This document shows positions 55,237-64,000 of a DNA stretch of 64,000 nt, in pieces. The DNA is from Rhabditophanes sp. KR3021 (lineage: Eukaryota; Nematoda; Chromadorea; Rhabditida; Alloionematidae). A model generated the notes under the pieces. The model did no database searches. It was not told where the DNA came from and saw nothing but the letters and a program-made list of their open reading frames with translations. Both the position numbers and the translations under genes were made by a program. The DNA lies in NCBI GenBank assembly GCA_963281155.1, contig CAUJLY010000003.1, positions 2,852,001 to 2,916,000 of the forward strand, written 5' to 3'. Position 1 is the first letter of the stretch. Each line of letters opens with the position of its first letter.

Positions 55237-57014
55237 TTAACAATTTTTCTGAAAAGTAACAATATAATTTCCTTGCTCTAAGATAACTTCAATGACTTCG
55301 AGTCCATCAACCTTATTGACTAGTTTTTCCAATTCTCCTTCAACAAACATGTGATAATACCGTAAGAATTGCTGTTCTCCTGTTTTATCCTTTTGCCAAG
55401 GGACCAACATATCTTGCTGACTAAATTGCTTTCCATTGTGAACTCTTAATAGCGAACAATCACTTATTGTTTCCTCCTCCTCGTCTTTATTCGATCTCAT
55501 TATTTCATATTGAGACGCTTTTTGATCCATTGCCCAAACAGTAACGCAGCCTCTTCCTCCGACTTTTAGAACGTTTGCTAATTGCTGGAAGGCTTGTATT
55601 CTTCTGGCTTCCGTCGACATATGGTGAATTACTGCGATTGAAATGACTGCATCAGCTAAATCATGTTTAAATGGCAAATTCAAAATATCTCCTTGCACTA
55701 CGTCGCATTTCTTTTTACTAGCAATCCGGCAAAGATTAAAACACAAATCACTCCCAATTTTGATCAAATTGTCTTCTCTTATCAAATATTTCCCATTCCC
55801 ACAACCCAAATCAAGTAATACAGAATAAGGCGCTAAACCATCTATGAAATTACTGACTGCCTTCCACTGAGAATACCTGGTTTCATCAAAATGATCAGCA
55901 ATATTTTCATAAACTTCTTGAACATACGTACTCTCCAGGTGCTTCCCTTTCTTATCATCTGCAGGAATTGCCATTTCTCCATTTCTGTCCCAGTCGCAAT
56001 ACTCTATGAATTTGCACTCACACTTTGTGCTCTGGACTTTCCGAAATGTGATGGAGATTCTTTTTTGCCTTTTTACTATTCTATTTGTTATAGGATTGAT
56101 ATCATACTTCCTACTTAAGATGCCATGCTTCCATTTATATCTAGAGTCTTCTTCCATTACTAATAAACAATTCTTATCCAACAAAACATCTCGCATAATT
56201 GCTGGATTGGTGCAATCCTTAAACTGCATCACAACATCTGATAATAAGCTTAGTGATAATATTTGATTTCCAAAAGCAGAATGCGTATCAACGTGAAACG
56301 GTATTCCTTGATTTTCTTCATAAATATTTATGGTAATTTGATCAGGAATCTGGCCGTTTAGTACTTTTCCAAAAATTAGTTTCCGAATTAATGCTTCCAA
56401 TTGTGGTGGAATAGGTGTTGCTTGCTCTAGGGCACAATTTGAGTCATAGTTAAATTTGTAACCAAAATGCAAGACAGTCCTGTTTTTGAGTGTGTTTCCA
56501 TCCTTTTCAGCCAACTGTTCAATATATTTAATCAACTCCTCACTATCCTTTTCATTAATAAAGTCTTTTACTATTTTCATCCCAGTTGGGAACAGCTTAT
56601 TTTGATTGAATATTTCCTTAGGGATGGATTTGACATACGAACCGATAAATGGAACAAATGTTTTATCGTATTTCTTTAATGTGTCCGGAATTGTTCCTTG
56701 GATTTGTTGCAAGGCGGTGGTAGCGTTTTCACAATTTGTGAAGATGACAAATGAGTAGCTTCTTCCTGCTGGATACACTATAAAATTCACACCAGCATCA
56801 AATTTAGTAAATATTTCTTCTAAGTCGTCGTAATTGACTCCACATGAAATGGAAGTATTGCCTACAACAAGAAACTAAATCAGAAAATAATTAATTGGAA
56901 AATGATGTCCGGTATTACCTTTGTTGGAACTGGTGATAGTTCAATTTCATTATTGTGTTTATTCACTTGTCCTAAAACTTTCAAAATTTGTTTCCTTAAT
57001 TTTTTCTGATCCAT
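55237..57014 (-). CDS. ALKBH8, tRNA wobble-uridine hydroxylase/methyltransferase
   Basis: Bifunctional enzyme maturing mcm5U to (S)-mchm5U at the tRNA wobble position. Two exons: 57014 to about 56919, and about 56875-55237. Order: N-terminal helix MDQKKLRKQILKVL, an RRM with FLVVGN and SYSFVIF, an AlkB domain, and a TRM9-like methyltransferase. The AlkB part shows the iron ligands HVD in IPFHVDTHSAFG and the distal His in YKWKHGI, with RISITFR for 2-oxoglutarate. The C-terminal part has SAM motif DLGCGNGKYL, GSDLC, VQGDILNLPF and AVIHHM. A Cys-rich zinc word CECKFIEYCDW links the two. All catalytic residues seen are intact; length about 560 residues, slightly below the vertebrate form. Confidence 0.95.
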
Positions 57015-57506
57015 TTCAATATAATGAGTAAATTAAATTGAGACGTTTAGCGAGTAATTGCCAATTACAAATATATAACATTTTGAATTGCGAATATGTA
57101 TACTACCAATTCATTCCTGTCAAGATTTTCAAGTCGACAAAAAAAGTTCCCTAAATTAAACATATAAAATCATTAAAATGTTGAAACAATTTGATTTGTA
57201 ATTCAATTAATAACTTCTTAGAATAATGAAAAATTTGTATAAATGTTAAAATAGTTCATTTTTATTAGATATTATAAACGCTTATCGTACAAGTGTATTA
57301 TAAAAGAGCACCTTAACAAATCAAATTACTGTTTAGGATCAAAGTTATCTTCATTTTTGTATTAAGCCATTGGGTTATTTTAAATTAAGGAATGACCATT
57401 TTTTAGAACATTAGTAAAATGATAATATTAAAATAATTTAAGCAATAACAATAAAGCTTTTATCTTGTAAAAAATAAATTTACACTACTTCATATTACAT
57501 CATTTA
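57015..57506. other. Intergenic
   Basis: AT-rich; between the kinase 3' end and ALKBH8 5' end, both minus strand. No gene supported. Confidence 0.3.
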
Positions 57507-58784
57507 TTAATAGAAACATCCAGCTGGTTTCTCCCAATCGTAAGGGAATTCTTGGGCATTGGCAGTTTGAAGGGACTTGCGAAGCAGGCCATAGATGTGT
57601 TGGTAGTTAGGAGCATCGTAGTACTTTAAGGCGTCAGTGAACACAAGAATCTCCTGGAATTCCCTGGGACAATTGGCAAACAACTCTTTGATGTAAGAGT
57701 CTTGGCGACAACGTTTCTTGTACTCTCCGACTTGGTTCATGTCTTGGACGTTCTTCCATGGCAAGTTTCCAGTGACCATTTCGACTAACATGTAAATCCA
57801 TGTTTCAACATCATCTTTTCTGCACAATTCTCTTTGCAAATGACAGGAAATTGGAGCATAGCGAACAGTGCCACGGAATCCAGCAGCGGCTCTAGGTTTT
57901 CTAATAACCCCTTGGTCGTTGGTGAATTTTCTGGCCATTCCGAAATCGAGGACATATACTAAAGGGTACTGGTTAATTTAGAAAGCAAATGGAGGAACTT
58001 ACTTTTCCTTAATTCGTAGAGTTCGGCTCTTCCTGCGCAGAAATTTCCTGTAAACATACATGAGTATTAATAAAGATAAACTAAATGTAACGGAATATTA
58101 ATTAATAATTTAACATCCTAGTCCTCTGAATCCACGTCACTATTGCTTACCTGGCTTGACCTAAAAAGTATATGTTAATACATATGTCAAAATGATGCTA
58201 TAAGTTAATAAAGTAATGTTATGTCAACCTAAAATATAATTTCATATTCAACTATAAGTAATATCAACCAAAAGATAATATGAATATTTTAGCAAAGTCA
58301 TGGAAGGATAACATTTGAATATAAGCATACTTACGTCACGATGAAGATACCCAATTCCGTGGAGGTCTTCCAGAGCTTCGAGAGACTGGATGGAGCAGCC
58401 GATAGCACTCCCCATGGACATGTGTTGGCCGGGCCCTTCCTTGCGCAGATCTTGGAGAGATTTGCCGACCAAGGTCATGACGACGTAGTTGAAGGTTCCG
58501 AAGCGTCCTTTGTCCTCGATTTTGCAGAAATGCCTGCCTCCCTTTTTCCCGAGTTCAGACAAGACGTAGACTTCCATCTTGAGTACCTGGATCCCTTCAC
58601 TGATCCCTTCAACCTTCAAAGCGTACTCTCCTGACGAGTTGGACACTTTGTAAACAGCTCCGAACCCTCTGAAAAGGGAGTAAAGGACAAATGCACACTA
58701 GACTTACCCTTCTCCAAGTTTCTTGATGCAGGTCCATTGTTCGATTTGAGCTCCAGGTGCGAGTTGTACTAATTCTTGTGCCAT
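57507..58784 (-). CDS. TTBK/CK1-like protein kinase with a 10-nt micro-exon
   Basis: Ser/Thr kinase of the tau-tubulin-kinase-like group, greatly expanded in nematodes and often sperm-enriched. Exons: 58784-58708, about 58670-58335, 58150-58159 (10 nt), 58047-58003 and 57958-57507. The joined frame gives the Gly loop GEGGFGAV, ALKVE with the ATP-binding Lys, the catalytic loop HRDVKPGNF, DFGMAR in the activation segment, GTVRYAP, and DDVETWIYMLVEM. The loop's VKPG comes from the micro-exon; skipping it would shift the frame. CHLQRELCRKDD replaces the usual HxxxExxRxDD. It ends in a short tail WEKPAGCFY. Catalytic K, D and D are present, so it should be active. Confidence 0.92.
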
Positions 58785-60042
58785 AGTGATAGAATAACGA
58801 TGGTAAACTAGCAAGGAAAATAGTAGATTTGACCCTCATTATATATTAGATTTTGGGCTACTTTTAAATGTAAATTTTGATTTCAATTCGGATTATGATT
58901 TCAATATTCAAATTTTGTTAGAACAAACGATTGAAATTTGCATTCATTTTCATACATATATTAATAACCAATGGACGATACACATAACAATAGCTTATAC
59001 CAAATATACCACTCAAGTTTAATATGATGCAAATGAAAGTAAGTAGTTTTATCATAAACTCAAGAAACACTGGAAAAGAGTTCATTAGTGGCAGTTTTAA
59101 TTTAAATTCAGAAACCTTTTCAAGTTTTATTCCGAAATTTGGTAGTAGAGTTCGTATAGAATTCTGAACGCATACAAATCTTAGTTGGATTTTTTATAAC
59201 CATTTTAGCTTGGCTTAACTATTATTTTGTAGTACAAATATAAAAAACGAAAGCAGGACTTTGCGTTACTTAATAATATATTGGATGAGTACATATCGTA
59301 GGGATAAATTCAATGGATGGAATAGATAAAGCTTAATACGTCTATGTAATTGTTTAGTAAATAGTATTCAATACAAAAAAATCAAATTAAAAATATATGA
59401 ATAAATAATAGGTTAATTTACAATGTAAATATTATAATTTTGTCCGATTAAAATGGAACAATAGATTTAAATGATCTTAAATAGATACATTTTAAATTGG
59501 AAAAATTTAATTTTTTCATTAAATAAATTACACACAAAATTCTGAGTGAACATTGTATTTATTGATTAGGCACATTTTTAATTGGTGGCACGATTTGAAA
59601 TAATAATATTTTCGTTAGTTAAATTTTTCTCAAACTTCTACATAGATTTTTGCAACCAAACTAACATTATTTAATTGAACTATCATATGTTCCTAATTTC
59701 TTGTTATTTTTATGAATAAAAAGTAAAGAATGCATAAAACAATTAAATATAGGAACGAGTCAAGAATGTCTGTTGAGCGAGTAAATATTACCTTTGATTT
59801 GTTTTATAAAAACCATAAGCAGGCAATTGCACTTTGGTCTATAAAAAATCTACGGGCTAATCAAATAAGTATAAATATAGAATACTTCTTTACTTTTTGT
59901 CACTTTCAAAAAAACCTTATTTGCTCTAACTTAATTGTTGCAAACTTTTCATCTCACACTTCCTGATTTTAAATAAACAAAAGAGGCATATTTAAAGAAT
60001 GGGATTCCAAGCATTTGGTATCAGATTAAATCTTACTACAAC
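58785..60042. other. Intergenic
   Basis: About 1.25 kb, strongly AT-rich. A 78-codon plus-strand frame (59730-59966) is not convincing. No RNA gene seen. Confidence 0.3.
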
Positions 60043-60306
60043 ATGAACTTTAAAACAATTGCTGCTCTTATTGCTTTCTTGATTGCCTCAGGATCAGCTC
60101 AATACTATTCCCCCTATGCTGCATACGCCGGATCTGCTTATGCGGGTTACCTTGGAGCTGGATACGCAGGATATTACCCAGGAGCTTATTCCGGTTATTA
60201 CGCCGGAGCGTTTGCATCTCCTTATTATGGTTATGGAAGTAATCAAGCACAAAATAAAGTTGGAAACGGGCCATCAAATGCTAAATTAACCAATAACTTT
60301 GCATAA
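60043..60306 (+). CDS. Secreted Gly/Tyr/Ala-rich short protein
   Basis: 87 residues with a clear signal peptide (KTIAALIAFLIASGSAQ). About 50 residues of Tyr/Gly/Ala-rich repeats follow (AYAGSAYAGY, GAGYAGYYPGAY, SGYYAGAFASPYYGYG), then a polar tail. Similar YG-rich peptides in nematodes include cuticle, eggshell and antimicrobial-type (caenacin/neuropeptide-like) proteins; no dibasic cleavage sites are seen, so a structural or di-tyrosine crosslinked matrix role is more likely. An AATAAA lies at about 60340. The gene is intronless, after the word TACTACAACATG. Confidence 0.8.
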   Translation: MNFKTIAALIAFLIASGSAQYYSPYAAYAGSAYAGYLGAGYAGYYPGAYSGYYAGAFASPYYGYGSNQAQNKVGNGPSNAKLTNNFA

Positions 60307-60779
60307 TTCTCACTTATGAAATGTACAAAGTTGTAACAATAAATGATTTTGACTAATGTTTTCTAATTTATTTATAAATGAAGTTAATGCGTGGTTCCAT
60401 CTAACAATTTAAGGAAACTGTAATTTGATAAACAGCATACAAATAAGAGGATTTAAAGATGTTTGTTATTTAACTTAGATGTAATTTTAATATAAATAAT
60501 TACAAACGTTTTCATTAATTTCACGTCTCCAAACTTAAATATACATATCTGCTTGGATTTGTAAGACTTTGTTGTTTAAAAATGGTTAGGTTAATAAAAA
60601 TGAGAGTACCACGTTATTGGTTCATATCGATAATTGTGCCTTTTTCTGTCTTTGTTTTCTTCGGGTGCATCTCTTTTAGATGAATTAATTTGGGCGATCT
60701 TTGAAAATTCGATTGAGTCAACTCTCATTGTATCAGCTGAAGTAGGGTGTTGGATTCAGGCGCAGCAATTTTATACAAA
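60307..60779. other. Intergenic
   Basis: AT-rich; no gene supported. Confidence 0.3.
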
Positions 60780-60911
60780 TCAGCTGGAGGAATTTGTATT
60801 TGTTTGAGTCCATCTATCGACGTCAGTGGAATTGTTGTCGTCAGGAGATTTGCGTTTCTTCTTGTGGCCGGCAGCAGACGCATGATGCTCATCAGACTCA
60901 GCGGCTCCCAT
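60780..60911 (-). CDS. Possible 43-residue basic small protein or first exon
   Basis: ATG at 60911 directly follows a GTTATCAG acceptor. The frame reads MGAAESDEHHASAAGHKKKR, then KSPDDNNSTDVD, to a TGA at 60780-60782. The composition (acidic start, KKKRK nuclear-localisation-like cluster, SP site) is unlike AT-rich noise, and the local GC content is higher than around it. It may be a tiny nuclear protein or the first coding exon of a gene whose other exons I cannot place. Confidence 0.35.
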   Translation of the reverse strand: MGAAESDEHHASAAGHKKKRKSPDDNNSTDVDRWTQTNTNSSS

Positions 60912-61146
60912 TCTGATAACAACAGAAATAGTACAATAGTCGGCAAGAAAGTGTGTATTTTATTAAATTACGCGTCATTTAATATTAGTAAAACTTGAAT
61001 TAAGCACAAAGTATGTTCATAATATTAGATCCATTAATCAAATGTATAGTGTGTAGACCATTTAATGAAGTTTAATTGGATAATATTGAGAAAGTCAATT
61101 ACACAAATTAAAGAAGAAAGTTTATTTCAGAAAAATATAGGCAAGA

Positions 61147-61801
61147 TTAAACAGTGGCATTCATGTATAATTGAAGCTCTTTATCCATATCTTCGACTGA
61201 TTTCGTGGTATTAATTTTTACTGAGAATTTGGCAAGTTTAGCTTGTTTTACATTTTTTGGATTTACTTTCATTGTCAACTTTAATACCCGTTTGTCAATT
61301 GAAACTCCTTTGAAATCTTTCATGATTTTGGTAATGTCTACCTTCTTTTTGGCAACCAAGTTGCAAATACCAGTTGACTTGTTGTTTTTGCCAAGTTTGA
61401 TAGCAATATTTACTTTATATCCTTTAAATAAGACTTCCAAATCTTTTTTTGAAACATTGAAAGGGATGTTAGCAACTTCAAGTTCAAAAACTTCTTTAAT
61501 CTGTGATTTGCTGTTGGGAGTGATAATATTCTTAATAATTTTTGCATGGCTTTGATTCAACTTACTTGTGATTGCAACTTTCTTGATCATCTTTTGCTTT
61601 TTATTGACTTTCTTGAAATTTTCTTTGTTCTTGATGACTTTGTTGAGCTTTGAAGGATCATGGCTTTTATTAAGCTTATTAGACTGAAATTAAAGAAGAA
61701 GTGTAATTAAAAAATGTAGAATAGATATAACTTACTTTGACAGATTTCTTTTGGGCGATAATTTGGTCCAAAGACATGTCGATAGCAGAAACGGTGTTCA
61801 T
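61147..61801 (-). CDS. Diverged ALY/REF-like mRNA export adaptor
   Basis: Nuclear RNA-binding adaptor linking mRNA to UAP56 and the export receptor. Exon 1 is 61801-61736 and exon 2 61683-61147, in frame; about 200 residues. The N-terminus has IDMSLDQIIAQKK, matching the ALY UAP56-binding motif (DMSLDDIIK). A Lys/Asn-rich linker follows where ALY has RGG. Then comes an RRM-like fold (LEVANIPFNVSKKDLEVLF, and TGICNLVAKKK) with weak RNP motifs. The C-terminus, EDMDKELQLYMNATV, resembles the second UAP56-binding motif (LDAELDxY). All RGG boxes are missing. The ends fit ALY well; the middle is highly diverged. Confidence 0.65.
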
Positions 61802-63047
61802 TTTGTTGAGGAGAGAACTGGAATTTCTAAGTTAGAACTGGAATTTCTAAGTTAGAAATGGTGTCTTATCCTGGTTATTAACGGTATTTATACAACTTAT
61901 CCTGATCTAAAAGTTGCTTGAAACTATTTAAAAATAGATTAATACACAATAGCAGTTTAGATAGACTTGGATGCTATTCGAGAAGTTAAATATAGCTTCC
62001 AATTCAGATAGTCTTTACTGTCCATATCTACAGATTAAGTTCCGCATGTACTATTTTATAAATAAGTTTAGCATGTACATCTAAACTATTGTTGATTGCA
62101 AGCTATTAAAAATTAGACTGATTTGTCAAATGCACATCTTCAGATTTGAAATTAGATGTGAAACATCATGAATCAATTTGTATCAAAACATCAATTAAAT
62201 AGTTTGAGTTACCATATTTTTATTTTAAAAAATTAATTGCTACAGAAGTTGTGAATAAAATTTGAAACCATAAATAATGGATAATCCATATGTAGCAGAA
62301 CATCGTTTGTTGTGTTTGTAGAAATGTCAAAATAAATAAATTATATTAGTTTACAGGCACACAATTTTAAGGAAAAATCAACAAAGTTTAGTCAAATAGC
62401 TAAGTTTAATTTGAACAAAAAGATGCCATATTATTTAGTAGTCTTTATTTTACATAAGTAACAAATTAGTTATACATAAATTTGATACAAACAACAGATT
62501 TTAATAAAAGTAATAAATCAAACACAATAAAATTATTCCCAAGTGTGATGGCTTTTCAAAAATGTAGCTAATTGTGTCCACATTTCCTAAAATAAACTAA
62601 ATTAGCAGCAAAATCAACAAGATTACCATTCGAATCAGTCTTCGAAAGTGGCATCATATCTCCCAGATCATTTTTAACAAGTTATATGGAAGTCGGTTTA
62701 CGTATACATAACTCCCCCTCTGCCTGCTACCATAACATCATCAAGCGGTTTTGTGTCAATGGAATTGCCTGCTGTATTTGTAGAAGTCCATGTAAAGCCA
62801 CTTATTAAAAAGAATGCTGTCAATGCCAACTCATTTCACTTAAAAATATGAATGATTTGGCTACTAGAGTTAATATTCAAATTTTGGTTTGTACGTTAAA
62901 CAAGCCACTCATTTATTTCTTTTTTGTACACGTACGTGCTAATGAACTGAAGCGTTGCAAGTTCAACAAACAAAATTGAGATGAATTTTTAGCACGTAAA
63001 TTACATGTAGTGAAGGATCTATTTGTCATGGGGCTAGATGTCGACCT
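61802..63047. other. Intergenic with a 20-bp duplication
   Basis: AT-rich. Apart from the duplication at 61815-61857, no gene or RNA is supported. Confidence 0.3.
61815..61857. repeat. 20-bp direct duplication next to the ALY-like start
   Basis: GAACTGGAATTTCTAAGTTA occurs twice in tandem (61815-61834 and 61835-61854), 13 bp upstream of the start codon of the ALY-like gene, so it lies in its promoter or 5' leader. Confidence 0.95.
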
Positions 63048-63529
63048 GTGACTGCTAATCTATATTCTGAGTCAGTTTGTGATTGTGCATCCATTTTCTG
63101 GATCAAAAAACCTAACTCGCGATCATGTATGCTTCCTGATTGTGTTGACTCTAATGTTGCAGTCAAACATGGAGAAATAGTTGTGCCAAATTTAATATTA
63201 ACACATCAAGTTCCAGTATTACTAGAGGATATTAAATTCTTTGGCAACAGACGTGCTTTACTCGACAAAGTATTCATTTTAATAAATTTCCAGTAACATC
63301 TGAAGATGTAGTTACTATTTTAGAGTTTGGTTCTATTAGAGTATTGGTTGGAAATAAAAGGACAAGATTTGTTATTGAGATAGGTTTTGCCCATCGTGAA
63401 GAATTTACCACCAACAACAATGATAACCGTTTAAATTTGGAAAGAACACCGACTGTTGAAACGTCATCAGAATCCAGATCGACTATGGTTCAACTTAGTG
63501 ATGATATTAGATATGTGCCAATTGGATAA
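63048..63529 (+). pseudogene. Broken ORF of unknown origin
   Basis: An 82-codon frame to 63296 (CDCASIFWIKKPNSRSC, then VAVKHGEIVVPNLIL) overlaps a second frame, open from about 63291 to a TAA at 63527-63529 (SEDVVTILEFGSIRVL, and RTRFVIEIGFAHREEF). The sense of the protein carries over from one frame to the other at a run ending AATTTCCAG, suggesting a single gene or element with a frameshift, or an unrecognised splice. No family recognised. Confidence 0.3.
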
Positions 63530-64000
63530 ATACCTCCAGTAAATGGAGCAGGATTGACTATATCGCCAATTGCATAATTAACAAATATTAAAAATTCAGG
63601 ATGTATCTCAACCTTTTTGTTTAATATGAATACAAAGAAGCATCACATAAACATTATACGGGAAATAGATTTGATCAAAAAGATGTGCTGCATATGTCTG
63701 TTACAGAACTTAAAAAGCAAGATTCTATATTAGCATCTAAATTAATTCAAACAATCTTTGGGTATTTGTCGGGGCATATTACGTTTTAAGAAGTGTGGTG
63801 CAATTTTTATCTACTTAACCCTCACTTCAATTGATATCTTTCGAAAAGTTTGCCATCAAAATAGATGCTCAATCATCTAAAACGACAGAACTTAAATTAA
63901 TAACTTTTATTAAACTTAGACGAAATTGGTTAAATAATATAATTCTAAATAGAGAGACAAATTATTAAAAGAACAAAGAAACAAGAAGCTATCATTCATT
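63530..64000. other. AT-rich right edge
   Basis: Only a 34-codon frame (63688-63792) is seen, which is too short to call. The sequence may continue the broken element on its left. Confidence 0.25.

Noticed and set aside
59730..59966. 78-codon plus-strand frame
   Set aside because: AT-driven composition, no domain, no signal peptide and no conserved features.
1..64000. CRISPR arrays, tRNA or rRNA genes, bacterial operons
   Set aside because: No regularly spaced repeats with unique spacers, no cloverleaf with a GTTCGAATC-type B box and no rRNA sequence was found by eye; the window is eukaryotic with spliceosomal introns.

Overview
This is an AT-rich animal nuclear window with about thirty protein-coding loci on both strands. 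I read it as nematode, with moderate confidence. Most introns are about 40-55 nt and end in TTTTCAG or TTTTAG. Genes are dense. One minus-strand run of four genes is spaced like a nematode operon. The families also fit: a TTBK/CK1-like kinase, a CDR/FAX-type GST-fold protein, a TIL-domain inhibitor and short spliced membrane proteins. No tRNA, rRNA, CRISPR array or bacterial-type feature was recognised.

Layout. 0.6-3.4 kb holds a rhodopsin-class GPCR (+). 4.7-7.1 kb is a canonical eight-repeat Pumilio/PUF protein (+). 8.7-10.9 kb is MCM7 (+). 12.1 kb is a tiny one-pass membrane protein. 12.9-16.2 kb is a miniature spectraplakin (-) with two CH domains, a long repetitive charged helix, an EF-hand-like segment and a GAS2 domain. 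16.7 kb is an unrecognised 190-residue gene. 17.9-21.0 kb is fumarase (-). 21.9-26.3 kb is a KDM7/KDM2-type JmjC demethylase (-). 27.4 kb is an orphan charged, probably nuclear protein. 29.7-33.3 kb is the ALG1 mannosyltransferase (+). 36.0-41.9 kb is a C2H2 zinc-finger factor (+) whose 4 kb intron holds a nested CENP-B/Psq-type HTH gene and a mariner-like relic. 42.8-46.3 kb is the operon-like run RNF121-like, NSRP1, PET117-like, FAX/CDR-like (-). 46.8 kb is a divergent DEAD-box helicase (+). 49.3 kb is a second RNF121-like E3 (-), head to head with NDUFS8 (50.4 kb, +). 51.4 kb is an intronless, strongly diverged CSL/RBPJ protein (+). 53.3-54.8 kb has two small secreted or membrane genes (-). 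55.2 kb is ALKBH8 (-). 57.5 kb is a TTBK-like kinase with a 10-nt micro-exon (-). 60.0 kb is a Gly/Tyr-rich secreted peptide (+). 61.1 kb is a diverged ALY/REF-like mRNA export adaptor (-).

The least expected observations are these. (1) A CSL-family gene has diverged over its whole length. (2) The spectraplakin is reduced to about 1,000 residues, its rod replaced by recently amplified 75-, 24- and 171-bp in-frame repeats, with one frame break. (3) Introns are nearly all tiny, but four genes carry a 0.8-1.9 kb intron filled with decayed coding relics, always antisense to the host; a fifth antisense relic lies in the zinc-finger gene. (4) A 10-nt exon encodes part of the kinase catalytic loop. 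All joins and family calls come from reading the sequence by eye; nothing was searched or aligned by program.
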